NCBI RefSeq assembly: GCF_001039355.2
Contig: NW_019775602.1
Location: 69,130 to 133,129 of the forward strand
DNA from: Lingula anatina
Lineage: Eukaryota > Brachiopoda > Lingulata > Lingulida > Lingulidae
DNA length: 64,000 nt
Direction of reading: 5' to 3'
The notes below the pieces were generated by a model. The model made no database searches and was not told where the DNA came from. It saw nothing but the letters and a program-made list of their open reading frames with translations. The translations under genes and the position numbers were made by a program. Positions 23,055-34,955 of the stretch are shown here, piece after piece. Numbering within the stretch: position 1 is the stretch's first letter; each line of letters starts with the position of its first letter.

Positions 23055-24670
23055 CAGGGTTGCTACTTAATATGGAATATTTTTTATCATTGTTATTTTT
23101 GTGTGCTGATTAAATATTTTTTGGCTTGATTCATCAAAAAAGTATATCATTGAGTGAGAATAATATCCAGTCTTCCATTGTGAGATATTTTGGTCAATAA
23201 TATCAAATCTGATATAAGATGACATTCAAAAGAAAAGAACACCCCCAGAAAACCATATCAACAGTTTGATGTCAGTATTAACTTTAAGCTAAGATATTAA
23301 AGAAAATGATAGCCTCCGGATAGTGATATGTTACACAGGCAAAAAAATCATTACAGTAAATCATGAAAAGTCATCAATAGCGGGTATGACCTCCAGCAGC
23401 CGCTTGCAGCGCCATCATCCTACATGCCATACCCTGTGCCAAGTTTTTTAGAGTTTGGATGCGGATATCATTCCGCGCAGTGATATTTGCCTGTCGCATT
23501 TCATCACTATTTACCGGCCGATGACCATAGCTGTTAATTCTCTGAGTTACTTCCGCCCACAGAATTTCAATTGGGTTCATTACTGGGGAGTTTGCAGGCC
23601 AGGGCAGTTGCTGAACCCACTGGTTTTGAAGAAAAACAGTGATTCTGCGAGCTCGATGTTGGGTTGCACAGTCGTCTTGGTACACAAATCTGTTCCTAAA
23701 GATGACTCTTACAAATCGAAGCATTGTTTGCTGTAGAATATCTCTGTAGGAACCCTGGTTGAGGTTGCCTCCCATAAAAACCAACTGGTTTTGGGCACCG
23801 GCATGGAATGCTCCCCAAACAGAGACGTTACCACCCCCTGCTTGCACCCTAAGTAGTACACAATCACCGTTTTATGCCTCTTGTACGCGTCGGCGGACAC
23901 GAATTCGACAGTCAACCCCCAAAATTCCATATCTGACCTCGTCACTGAAAACGACGTGATTCCAGTGTTTTGGCTGCAAAAGCACGTGGTCCCCATTGCA
24001 GACGTCGCTTTATATGACCTGCTGTTAACAGTGGTTTACGTACTGGTCTTCGTGCAAAATAACCAGTTTGCTGTAATCTTTTGTTCACAAGGGACCTTGA
24101 AACGGGCGTTTGAAAGGCATTCTGCCACTCTTTTTTGAGGACACTGGTTGTCTTTGTACGACCAGCACGGCGCACTCTAAGGAGAAGGCGATCCTGTCTT
24201 CTTGCTGTGGTACACGGACACCCTGATGGAAGTATTGGAGTAGGTGCCCCTGTTGTAGCATTTGTTTGGAGGACTTTATTAACGGTTCCTGAAAAATGTT
24301 GAATTGTCTGGCAATGCCTGTCCGTTTCTAGCCATTTTCTCCGAGAGCAAGAACCCCATAGTAAGCTGCGTTGCTTAGCTGAGCGATCCCTTTGTTGCTT
24401 CTCTAAATACACTCCAAAGATTGACCAAACCCATGCGCTTTTATACAAGGGCAGAAATTGCCAAAAAGACCACCCCTCACATTTCTGACCACAGAACATG
24501 CAACTGCTTACATTAGTTGTTTCAAAAGTTGCATGGTAATTAGGTAACACACCTGGCTACACATAAAGTGACACCTCAGTTTTGGATTTAAAATAGTTGG
24601 AGAGAAATTCAATATTTTGTAGAACATTTTCTCGACAAAAAATAATATTCCATATTAAGTGGTAACCCTG
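23055..24670 (-). mobile_element. Tc1-like transposon, 1616 bp, with TA duplication
   Basis: Terminal inverted repeats of about 29 bp start CAGGGTTGCTACTTAATATG on the left and, read inward from the right end, CAGGGTTACCACTTAATATG. TA flanks both ends (23053-23054, 24671-24672). The paralogous A1 flank at about 2745-2765 (cattcaaagttagttg) is the empty site. The transposase lies on the minus strand. Confidence 0.9.
23374..24550 (-). pseudogene. Tc1-like transposase, frame-broken
   Basis: DDE transposase of the Tc1/mariner group. The minus strand from 24550 down to about 24010 carries the N-terminal DNA-binding part, with a TTARRQDRLLLRVRRAGR segment and the typical RKPLLTAGHIKRRLQWG stretch. 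The frame then changes. From about 23960 to 23374 the catalytic part reads VVFSDE (first Asp), GGGNVSVWGAF, VYQDDCATQHRA (second Asp) and LPWPANSPVMNPIEILW (final Glu), ending in a tail of about 45 residues. One in-frame stop (near 23880) and at least one frameshift break it, so it is not expected to make active transposase. Its N-terminal start is uncertain. Confidence 0.85.
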
Positions 24671-25294
24671 TAAGTTGTTTTTAAGTGTTTCTTAAGACGT
24701 TAAATTACAGAGGGTAGTCTTGTATGACAGTCAACGTAGTTTGATGGGAAGCTTAGATTTCAGAATAATTGCGTTGTCCCTCGATCGGTTGAATTACTGT
24801 GAGATTTAATTACTGTGTCCCTGCAGGACTCTTATTTTGGCGGTAATCTCTTAAGGGCGTCTATGAAGGCCCACATCGTCCGATGGCAAGCACATATTTC
24901 AGAATGATTGCGATAACCGCTGATTTGATGGTAAAATGGAATTCATTATATATCTATGTGTTGTTTAGAATGTATTTAGTATGGAATTTTGAATATCATT
25001 TGAAGTGCTGTGCGAACTTTTTGCCTCTTATATTTACAATGTGTATGAAACGTCAGAATGGAATGCCCTCTGAATTCCATTTAATATACAGATATCGGGT
25101 CACATATTTGTACTTTCTGTTCCATTAATGAGCTCATTAGTGTTCCACATGGAAAGTGTACATTTGTACATCAATATATCATGAAGTGATGTTACGGTAC
25201 CCGTATCTTGTGGACTGAAATGACCATAGTTAATTTCGTTCTTGGGTGAGTTGAGTTCGATCCACACATTTGAACAGAACAACAACTTCCCAAG

Positions 25295-25379
25295 ATGAGG
25301 TGGATCTTGCTTCGTCGTGCGATACTGGGTTTTCTTTGCTTTAGTTTTTGCCTTTTTGTCATCTCATTCAGCGTGAGAG
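25295..25379 (+). CDS. Gene A3 exon 1
   Basis: 85 nt, starts MRWILLRRAILGFLCFSF. It differs from A1 exon 1 at only a few bases. Confidence 0.85.
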
Positions 25380-27520
25380 GTAAGACCCTCGTCTCTCTTT
25401 CCCTCTTTCTCTCAAATATTGTCTATAGGGACGACTATTCGAGTAAAAATGTCAAGGGGGTAATCTAAACTCTTTTCAATAGCTAAGGCGGAAAATATAA
25501 CCATAAGACATTTATTATCAATTTTATATTTTAATCGACACTTAATAAATTCTAGGGCGTGTTACGCTTGATACTAGACACCTTAAGTTTGAGGAAAAGG
25601 TAGATCAGCTCGAGGCGACTACGATACCTATACAAGATATAATGGCAATGATGGGAAATGGACATAGTGAAAATGACCAGGTAAGAAATCAGTGTAAAAA
25701 TACCTATGCACCAAAGGGGACAATATTGTACATTGTGACCATTACACAATTAGTAGATTAGTGTGAAAAATGTCTATTATATGTATTAAAACTGTGAAAT
25801 CAAATATCTCAAGTTCAACTGTAATTGAAAATCTCTCTTGCAAATATTGATAAACAAAAATAAAAGATAAACATGTAAAATAAATTTCGATATTAATACA
25901 ATGTACAAGCGATATCAGTAGAAACGATAACTTAGACAGCAATAAGGGCAAGTGGACACTAAGAATAAAATCGGAGTCCAAGTAACTCCAAACTTGGGAG
26001 TCCACCAGTGGTGCCTAAAATAACTCCCAATTGGAGTCAAGTTGACTCTGATGGAGTAACGCCATTCCAGACCCCACAGGAGGGTCACAATTGACTCCAT
26101 TCACACATCCCTTCATCTATCTCTATGAAAGAGTCACCATGACCCCATACTAAGTAATTTTCGACTCCTTGGCCCATTGTAAAACGAAACAGCAACAATA
26201 ATGCCATGCGGGGAGAGAGGAGGCACCGTTTTTCAAAGACCGATTTGTCCCGACGGAGATTTGAACCCACGTCCTCCTGCTTCGGAGGTGGGCACTCTAA
26301 CCACTAGACCATCCGATTGCATATGACATAGGAAAAGCAATAACGAACAGTTTGTAAATCTGGTAATAAACAGCATGACACACACACACACACACACATA
26401 TATGTTCCCAGCCCGAGAGCAACTGAGCTGCCGCTAGGGGGAATTTAGACACACCGGAAGTTATAATATTTTGAATCGAGTAAAATTCTGAAGATTTACA
26501 AGGTGTCAGAAACGGTGGAATATCTGGACTATTAAGCCAATGAGAGCACTGTTATGCATTTTCTCATTTAAAAAAAAATAAATTTCAATTTCGATGGGAT
26601 GCATTTTGAGTTGATCTAGGTCCGATTTTGTGTAAAAAAATGAGTTTGAAATCGAAATTCTGTGAAAGCAATTACAAAAGTTCAACTTTACCCCTAATGT
26701 TTGTACCCTTAGAGGTCTCGTGCCAACTTGAAATTACACTAAATTGTGGCAAATTTATTCATCTTTTTACCATAGTAACCATAAAGGGAATTATCCATTA
26801 AGCCAGAAGTGTCTTGATTCAATCCACAGTCGTGTCACACCAAGACATGGCACTCGTAAGATCCGTACAGTGGCCACTATGTGCATTAAAGGGCTATCCA
26901 GCCTCGTTTGGTTTTTTTTGTACGCTTGAACACAATCAATAGCCAGACTGTAAATGTATTGACATACATGTACTAATACTAGGCTGTAGTTAGAAGAAAC
27001 AGGGAAATAAAAAAAAAGATAATTCGTTAGGATGCTCATGTTAATAAATTTTACATATTTTTCTAAGGTAAATAGGTATTTTTGATGAGGCTAACTTGTA
27101 GGGTATATTAATTAATTTTATTAAAAGATGAAAAGATAACAACAGAATTAAGCCAAGTAATATACTGCATTAATTTTTGTTTAAATATTTATATTTAAAT
27201 TTGAGATAACTTGTATGCCAACTAAAATAAAACAATCAACCCAAGAGCAAATATCAATACACTTACATACAGTAATATGCAAAAATATATTTTTATCAAA
27301 AGTATTTTTTATAATTTTCACAACATATAGTGATTGGTATAAATACATGAATCTACATCAGTACACATTCACATTGCAGTTCATAATATGTTTCTTTTAA
27401 TAGGAAGGTACCTCTGCAATTTAACATATATAATATCAATTAACTTTCAAAAACTAAATTTTTGCTTATTAGTCACGTTCTAGTCCATCTTTGTTGCATC
27501 TGAAGTGTTATTTATATATA

Positions 27521-27569
<49 letters not shown>

Positions 27570-28146
27570 GGTTAAAATGGTTCCAGTAGATCTGTACAGT
27601 TAATTTATATATATATATTAACTGTACAGATCTACTGGAACCATTTTCAGTGGTTAAACTACATTGTAATGATACAATAACAATTAGTATAAGCAACAGC
27701 ATAGGTCAAAAATATCCTTAATTAATTGCATGCCAGAGGTTGTGTCATGGTGCTCTACATGTACATGTATGTTGCAAAGCATTTGGAATTGATGGGTGCT
27801 ACTGTCATGAGGGTTGCAGGTTCCATTCATGTGGTCTTCATTTAAGCCTAGTAGAAATAAAAAATCAATAGCATATAATATTCCAACTATGAAAATATTC
27901 TTAATCTAATGATAAAAATAACATACCGGGAAAATTTACACACACATGCACACAAGAACTGACATAAATACAATAATAGTAATATCTGACAATTAAGTCT
28001 TTAAGCCACTGTATTGAACATTCTCAATCAACGACAGTATAAAAAATGGAAGGGTAAAAAAAATCTTATATGTACCCCCGTATTTAGGTTATTATAGACT
28101 ACCCCCACCCCCCGCACACACTCGAGAGCGCATACACACCCGGTAC

Positions 28147-28192
<46 letters not shown>

Positions 28193-29329
28193 CGTAGAGA
28201 GAGAACTTACATTAAAACATTAAGATTCAGTGTCTTCAGAATGTACCTGTGGTCAAACCAAGTTTAAAAACTACGGTTGATCTAAATTATGTCAAGATAA
28301 ACATCTCATATTATGGACAAAGTGTGCCAGCGTAAGGAGCACCAAGATGTCAAATAATGCAAAGCCTCTTATTACTTTCAGCAGAACGGATTGGATGATG
28401 ACGTCATTCCAGAAGAATGGCTTGAGGAAATACGAAGAAGAAAAAAACTTGTGTCCGAGGCATGCGAGAAGTACAAATCTGTAAAAATACCTCTGACAAA
28501 AGAGTGGATTAAAGAAAACGGCGACCATCTCATCGTAGAAGACCAGTATAAAATCATATATTGCCGCGTACCTAAATCTGGGAACACAAGTTGGAAGCGC
28601 CTTTTGCTAGCACTGTCTGGCATTATAAACGATACTTCTATGGCTCATGGCAAAAAGGGATTTAACCCACGTGATTTGGTTAAAAAATATTTGCATACGT
28701 TGGATACACTGACGTTTTCGGAAGCAAAACAAAAACTTGAGACTCACTTGAAAGTAATGTATTTGAGACATCCTTTGGAAAGATTACTTTCTGCATACCG
28801 TAATAAGTTGGAAAACAATCCTTGGACGCATGAGGGTGTCTCTTCGCAAGTGGTTCCCTACGTTATGAAGCACTATCGCGGTGTAGAACCCATTCTTCCC
28901 GTCAGTGTGAGCCAACGTCGTGGACGGATATCTGGTGTCTTTCCATCTGGAGAAGAGTTCAGTTTTCCAAAAGATGAACCGCCAAGTTGGGTACCAAAGA
29001 TAACATTTGAAGAATTCCTTCGTTACGTTGGTGACAACCCAAACTTTCTTAATGGTCACTGGGCGCCCCCAAACGATTTATGTCACCCATGCGTCATTCA
29101 ATATGACGTCATAGGGTATTTTGGGACAATAAGCGAAGATGCAAACAACATCTTGAAACTGGTACATGCGTACCCAGCATTCAAATTTCCAAATATGTTC
29201 CTTAATCCAGAAACAACGTTTAATTTGGTAAAAAGATATTATTCATCAGTATCAAAATCGACGTTGCAGAAAATTCGTCCAATTTACGCACTTGATGCAG
29301 CAATGTCGGCAGCTAATTTACGTATTTAG
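25295..29329 (+). CDS. Carbohydrate sulfotransferase gene A3 (three exons)
   Basis: Exons are 25295-25379, 25556-25680 and 28382-29329; introns are 176 and 2701 nt; 385 residues. Exon 1 and flanks are subfamily A. In exon 3 the N-terminal part is A-like, but the LRHPLER segment (28763-28783) uses the codons of gene B1 rather than those of A1/A2, a sign of gene conversion. Motifs are intact: PKSGNTSWKR near residues 134-143, RHPLERLLSAYRNK near 199-212. Local differences include KKGFNPRDLVKKY and LENNPWTHEG. Exon 3 begins QNGLDDDVIP where A1/A2 have QSELDDDVIP. Function inferred as for A1. Confidence 0.88.
25556..25680 (+). CDS. Gene A3 exon 2
   Basis: 125 nt, starts in codon phase 1 with RVTLDTRHLKFEEKVDQL and keeps the invariant second half (GHSENDQ end). 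Acceptor tctag, donor gtaagaaat. Confidence 0.83.
25940..26247. mobile_element. GACTCC/GGAGTC-rich repeat element
   Basis: A stretch full of ggagtc, gactcc and actccc words in both orientations (for example cggagtccaagtaactcc, then attggagtcaagttgactc). It directly abuts a tRNA-like block. Probably a foldback or composite SINE body; ends are not clear. Confidence 0.35.
26248..26316 (-). repeat. tRNA-derived element (SINE head or tRNA pseudogene)
   Basis: Minus strand: box-A-like TGGTCTAGTGG (26301-26311) and box-B-like GGTTCAAATCTC (26256-26267) at tRNA spacing, with a CCTCC/GGAGG stem between them. The loop of that stem is six bases by my reading and the acceptor ends pair poorly, so I do not call a functional tRNA or an anticodon. 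Confidence 0.55.
27508..27567. repeat. (TA)n tract
   Basis: Long TA run ending just before the perfect hairpin at 27574. Confidence 0.9.
27574..27647. repeat. Perfect 31-bp inverted repeat with 12-bp AT loop
   Basis: Arms 27574-27604 and 27617-27647 are exact reverse complements (left arm begins AAAATGGTTCCAGTAGATC). The loop is tatatatatata-like, and a long (TA)n lies immediately upstream. It lies in intron 2 of A3. Confidence 0.9.
28145..28203. repeat. (GT)n(GA)n microsatellite before A3 exon 3
   Basis: Compound tract as in A1, A2 and B2, about 180 bp before exon 3. Confidence 0.9.
28382..29329 (+). CDS. Gene A3 exon 3: catalytic domain
   Basis: 948 nt, 315 codons, NAGNAG acceptor (ttcagcag), TAG stop. 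All cofactor motifs intact. Confidence 0.93.
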   Translation, partial: QNGLDDDVIPEEWLEEIRRRKKLVSEACEKYKSVKIPLTKEWIKENGDHLIVEDQYKIIYCRVPKSGNTSWKRLLLALSGIINDTSMAHGKKGFNPRDLVKKYLHTLDTLTFSEAKQKLETHLKVMYLRHPLERLLSAYRNKLENNPWTHEGVSSQVVPYVMKHYRGVEPILPVSVSQRRGRISGVFPSGEEFSFPKDEPPSWVPKITFEEFLRYVGDNPNFLNGHWAPPNDLCHPCVIQYDVIGYFGTISEDANNILKLVHAYPAFKFPNMFLNPETTFNLVKRYYSSVSKSTLQKIRPIYALDAAMSAANLRI

Positions 29330-30640
29330 TTAAAGATGAAGAAGTTTTTTTGCCACAAAAGTCAACCAAATACCACTGCATCCAAATAGTGTAACTGGGA
29401 GGAATATCAAAAAACATCACTGAATATTACCCGAAAAATGATATTTGAGCAGATTTTCTGCTTGCTTTCTTTGATATAAACGTTTGATATAAACGGGGCA
29501 GATATATAGGCTAGATAAGTAGGTCAAATTTATGAAAAATTGAAAGAGAATTAAGGTGCAGTTTATAGCTCTTTTGTGGCTGATCGTGTGCTTAATTCAG
29601 TTGATCCCTTGGCATTGTACACATTATTTTAGTCGTATTATGGCGCATTCAGAAAAGCAAACTAACAGATCCGCGGATCAAATATGGCCGACCCACTTGA
29701 ATGCTTGTTGCGTGATCTCCAAGGGGAATCTTTTCAGTGCCCAATTAGAAATTAAGCGGCAAGCTTTTTAGTGTGTCGCCAAATTTGATTCACGGATCTG
29801 TTAGTTTGCTGCATCAGCCCCTAGAAACCAGTGGGGATTCACGTTCCACAACGCTCACTTCGAATGTACCTTTAAACTGAGTTTGCGTTCTGTTAGCACC
29901 TCAGAGCAATTCCTGCACTAACGGCTGCTATGTCCATATTGATGGCGATGACAATTTACCGGTAATTTGGCGTCCTTAAGGTGGGAGCAATAAAATGGCG
30001 GGACTTGTATGAGGCTTCGTTAGTTGGGCACCACGTTGGCCTCAATATCGGCAATATAAATAGATAAATAAATACGGAATTTAAATGAGCATATATCGTG
30101 TTTTATATCTAAAATGAATCTGCTTTTATTATCTGATACTAAAAGGGACGTAAAAATTGTTTGCAAAAAAAAAAAAAAAAGGCAAACACACACACACTTA
30201 ATATACATGGAGACGTACATTGAGTATGGTAATCGGTAGAACGATAACAGTATATATTTGGATTATAAAGATGATTTGCCGGCATAATCACTTTTTCAGG
30301 TGTAATCTTGATAAAGGCGCAAAGAATTAATAAATTTCAGTTCTCATTCAGTAGTTGTCTGCCCTTTTCATTACCAAGATCAATGCATGCTGATCAAATA
30401 TTGATTCCAGTGAATGTAGAAAACTGCCCACATTATTGAAAAGACACCGCCAACTGGCACGTGATTACTTCACTTAACACGGCACGTTGGTGAAAATAGT
30501 TCTTGGTGGAGGTCTTCGCTGTGGTTTCCTAATGGAATGGAAGGTCATCTGGATTCGTCACTGCATCGAGACTCCTACGCACCGATTCCCCTCGCCTCCA
30601 GTACCTGTCGGCTGCTGCGTCGTCGTCGCCGTGCACTTGG
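29330..30640. other. 3' flank of A3
   Basis: Shared 3' flank, including aggcaagctttttagtgtgtcg-type and aataaatacggaattt segments, to about 30350. After that the sequence is unlike the other loci. Poly-A run at about 30165-30180. No gene recognised. Confidence 0.5.
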
Positions 30641-30797
30641 TCTTACCAGCCAATACTTCGTCTCCTTGCAGTCTTACCAGCCAATATTTCGTCTGCTTGC
30701 AGTCTTACCAGCCAATATTTCGTCTGCTTGCAGTCTTACCAGCCAATATTTCGTCTGCTTGCAGTCTTACCAGCCAATATTTCGCCTGCTTGCAGTC
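30641..30797. repeat. 31-bp tandem repeat, five units
   Basis: Units starting tcttaccagccaatatttcg are at 30641, 30672, 30703, 30734 and 30765. Because 31 is not a multiple of 3, the repeat reads open in more than one frame and produces repetitive spurious peptides. Confidence 0.92.
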
Positions 30798-30956
30798 AGA
30801 CATCATCATGTTGTCACATCTATCACAACCTCATTCCCTGGCTGATAAGAACAGACAAATACAAGTAGTTATAGACAAAAATAATCTTCACAAGTCCATT
30901 GACCACAGTATCTTGATAGGCTTCTGAGGGTCTCAGCAATGTACATGCAGTGCTTA

Positions 30957-31424
30957 TGCCCCTATTTCACACAGACCACGAATCCCACGAATGGCCATGA
31001 ATTGATAAATTTCAGGATTCGTGAGGATTCGTGAGATTTTGCCAATTTTCTGGTCTAATTCGATACGCTCTACGATTCAGTTACCATACAGGTGCGATAG
31101 TGTTACGAATATTCGTGGGATTCGGCTGGAATCTCACGAATATTGTCCATAAATTCACTACAATTTTTTGGAATCGTGAGTTCGTGGCCAAGATTTTGAA
31201 CAGCTCAAAATTTTTGCGATTCGTGGGATTCGTGGTCTGTGTGAAATAGGGGCATCAAAGTTTTTGCCACTAATTCCTGTTGGTCAAGAAGTGCAAGAAC
31301 TGACTACGAATATATACGAATCTGTTAAGAACTTCACGAACTGATTACGATTCAACCACGAATCCTGAAATTTATCAATTCATGGCCATTCGTGGGATTC
31401 GTGGTCTGTGTGAAATAGGGGCAT
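30957..31424. mobile_element. GATTCGTGG foldback MITE, copy 1
   Basis: The left end TGCCCCTATTTCACACAGAC is the inverse of the right end (...GTCTGTGTGAAATAGGGGCA). Both arms are filled with gattcgtggg / cccacgaatc words. Flanking TTA on both sides may be a target duplication. Near 31215-31253 a second internal copy of the terminal end has been inserted, compared with copy 2. Confidence 0.75.
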
Positions 31425-31736
31425 TACGTAGACACAATAACTCCATTTTACCGTCATTGGCCATCCGTTTGTATTTAACCGTCCAGGACCTGAGGCAGGA
31501 TTATGAGTTATTTCATTTTCGTTAAGGGAATTTCAGGGTGTTTGGAAGGAGGGTGCAGCTGAGTATCGGCAGTATATATTGTACTGAGTTCTTCAAGATA
31601 TTGCGGTGTATATTTTATTCTATAATAATAATAAGGGGCCCTAATCCGAATACAGAAGATTCAACATTCGGTACATTCCCGACTTGGGTTATGCCAGGAG
31701 AGAAAAGCACCACAACACCACAGCTTAGTTATCAAA

Positions 31737-32862
31737 TCCAGGCCTACCCAACTACCAGACTCGGCACCTAATGATCCTGAATTCACCGGTAGATCGGACC
31801 ACAACAGCCATTTTCAAGGATTGTATCAGTACGTGCTTCGAAGTAACAGACGCGACACCGCTCTTGCCTAGAACGCGATGTGATAGTGATGATTCTCAGC
31901 GGGGTTGGAAAGTAGTGCATCTCATTTCAAAATTTGTTCCGGTGTAACATGAAAATCTGACTCCCCCAAAATGTGACTCCCCAGTCAGATTTTCACTATG
32001 AAAATGTGACTCCCCAGTCAGATTTTCACTATGAAAATGTGACTCCCCCCATGAAATTTTGACTCCCCCCACAAAACTTTATAAATCTTATTTTATTTGA
32101 GTATATGGTTTTTATATTGTAGTATGCATAATGGAGGATACATTGGTACTTTTTGTTAGTTTGCAGCTGAAAATGTTAATGAGAAAATAAGAAAATTAAA
32201 AATGTGTATTTTCCACCCAGTGACTCCCCTAAGAAAAAGCTATTTGATATTTGGCGATCATTTCAACATCTTTCCCTTAAGTGCACTTTATGAAGAATAT
32301 ATTGGATATATATATATCTTCATATTCATACCCATGGGATTTGGACTCCCATGAAGAAAAGGCCCTATTTTATATTCAGTCACCCCACAACACAGGTCCT
32401 TTTTCACATGGTTTGCATTGTGACGTATATTTTTTTAGCATTTAAGTTTGGTGGTGAAAATTTTGGTGAACATTGATAATTTTTGAAACAAGCATTCATC
32501 TTACTAACTGTAGAATTTGGACTCCCGTAGTCTAGCCTTTTCATAGGAGACATTGGGTGGAAAAATACACATTTTTAATTATTTTTTATTTTCTCATGAA
32601 AATTTTCAAAAAGTGCCAATGTATCCACCATTATGTATATTACAAGATAAAAGTTATATACTCAAATAAAAAAAGATTTATAAAGTTTTGTGAGGGGGAG
32701 TCAATATTTAATGGAGGGAGTCAGATTTTCATTATGGAATTTTGACTGGGGAGTCAGATTTTCATGGGAGTAAGATTTTCATATTACACCGGGTATGATA
32801 CTGTGAAATGCGTACTGACGCCGAGTGCCGAGTCTGGTAGTTGGGTAGTCCTGAAATCTATA
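31737..32862. mobile_element. Nested foldback pair (outer CTACCCAACTACC arms, inner GACTCCC arms)
   Basis: Outer arms near 31740-31767 (ctacccaactaccagactcg) and 32832-32860 are inverted copies. An inner element, 31939-32792, has ends CCGGTGTAACATGAAAATCT and their inverse, with repeated gactccccagtcagattttc words on both sides. No coding sequence. The AT-rich middle at 32080-32700 also shows inverse symmetry. Confidence 0.6.
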
Positions 32863-33688
32863 CTCTCTTTATTCACATGATGTTGCCTGGTTTTATCCAA
32901 AACCGCGTGGTTGTTAATTTACGTTAGATAAGTCCTAGTAAATTGAGATATAATAGCAATTACTACACGAAAGTAAAATGGGACCAATTAACGTTAGATT
33001 ACATTGTTAATACGAGCAGCGTACCCATGCCCGCGGCTCAATTAAAATCAATTCCCGTATTTAAGATATATTCTGCGGCCTGCACAATATGCGAAAATGT
33101 AGGGGGTAGAAACCTGTGAAAAGCATGTGGTTTCACCAAGATGTAGTGCCTTGTGATTACGAGAAGAGGTAGTGTACACATCTAAGAGGAACACTATGCA
33201 CTAGTACTGACAGACCAAATTCCTTATTCTGGTATCTATTCTGTCCTGCTATTAAGACAGAGAAAATCAAGGACTGCCTCACATCCCGATACTCTCCTGT
33301 TGCGGATCCCATGCCAAACGAACACAAACACCGGGAAAATGTTCACACCTTTATTCACGCACATACACTGACATGGTGAAACTAAAAAATAACAAAATAA
33401 TGAAAGATAAACACCAAACTGATAATATAAAAATACACAAATATAATATAAACTGAATACAAATATAAAAAGAAATAATGAATTAATTATAAGAAATGGG
33501 AAATGTTGTGCATACTATAAATTTGGCTAGACAAACGACTTATGCTTTTACATATACATGGTGCAAATGGTTAACAATACGTACAGAGAAATGTAGCTTT
33601 TCCCGCTTGATGGTGATCCACAGATTTTGCCGAAGTGACTACTAAATCCTGACACTTGGCGACCTGAGCCTTCTGCTCGTCAATTCAG

Positions 33689-33895
33689 CCCCCTTTACAC
33701 TGGACGGCGTCCCTTCTGCGTCCAACAGTTCGGCCCTATTTGAGAGTTAAAGAATTATAATACTTTACGTGCCGACAACTGGCCGATCATTGAACATTCA
33801 TTCTGATACCAAATCAATGCTCGTGCCTCCTTATTAAGACCACAGCGATGCCAAATTTCATGGTCGCAGAAAGGACGCCGTCCAGTGTAAAGGGG
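33689..33895. mobile_element. MITE with CCCCCTTTACACTGGACGGC ends, copy 1
   Basis: Inverted termini of about 23 bp (CCCCCTTTACACTGGACGGC and its complement). The body includes ccgacaactggccgatcatt. A diverged copy with the same ends and body is at 62010-62234. Confidence 0.8.
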
Positions 33896-34955
33896 GTATT
33901 ACAAACGTGGCCGTGCCCAGATCTACTGCTGGCCGTATATATACTGAGCAAATCATTTGCATAACAAAACAAAGATGACTAGTAATACGACCGTAACCGC
34001 AACTTGTTGTCGTAAGCGACAACACTCCCATAGGAAAGTCAGGCCTCATAAACGATCGCTAGCTTCAGATTCCCTGGCGCAAACGCCAATGTTAACGAGC
34101 CCCACCTCAGTTTAACAAACACAACGTAAAGTTACCGAGCACAAACTTAGCGTTTCCATGCACTATCAATTTGTCCAGCTTCCATCGGGGCCCCCGGTTG
34201 CTTACATACGGGTTGTTTTTATCAACTTACATGTAGGACTATTTTCAAGACGGTGGAAAATACAAGAGACATAATGGTGGAACTTTCAGAGATTTCTGGG
34301 CGCAAACGAGTTATATTATCTCCCCTTTCTGTCTCTTTGACGAAAGAGAAAGGATTGATAACGTCCACGCCATGGCCAAATAAAATTATTCGTCGACTAT
34401 TTCACCGACTCAGAAATATCTGTTTCCATGTATCAATATTTTAACTTGAGCAAAATAAACGTAGAATATATAAAAATATTCAAAACAAACCAAACTGCTG
34501 CATTAGTATGTTCCACTATCCATACCGCGTATGAATACAGCAGCAATGCGTTCTCGACAACCTTCGGCTCATACGGAACATACCAAACGGGCAGATAAGC
34601 GGATCAACGGGTAGTGCTTGGAAACGCTAAGTCAGTGCTCGTTAACTTAACGTTGTGCTTGTTAATCTGAGGGGGGGGGGGGGGGCTCGTTAATATTGGC
34701 GTTTGCACTCGGGAATCTGAGGCTCGTTCTGGGATACGCCTAATCAATTTATGTGGCCTGAAAGTGAGAAGCACTCGGTTTATCATTCATGTACATCAAA
34801 AGCCGCTGACCGGTATAAAAGGACAGCACAGTAACATGACTATTTATATATGTACACTCATGAATAGATAATTATTAATTACAATCAGTGCTGTATCTCT
34901 ATTATGTCCGGGCTTATATGCCGATTGCTTTTTCTCTAGTAGGCGATCGATATCT

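Larger units (their letters stand above)
22641..25294 (+). promoter_or_regulatory. 5' flank of A3, split by a Tc1-like insertion
   Basis: Outside the transposon (23055-24670) this matches the A1 flank at 2145-3282. 24710-24920 contains a local duplication of the block with cttgtatgacagtc / gtctatgaaggccc and a following cagaatgattgcgataaccgc copy. The promoter is presumed to lie here, but no core element was identified. Confidence 0.45.

Noticed and set aside
26248-26316. Functional tRNA gene
   Set aside because: The internal loop and acceptor pairing do not fit a standard cloverleaf by eye, so it is listed only as tRNA-derived.
30641-30797. CRISPR-like array
   Set aside because: Repeats are directly adjacent without unique spacers, and the DNA is eukaryotic. 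It is a plain tandem repeat, as are 1-168 and 10971-11086.
30487-30927. 146- and 102-codon frames with repeated LTSQYF / SYQPIFR words
   Set aside because: Produced by the 31-bp tandem repeat, which is open in more than one frame. No known domain.
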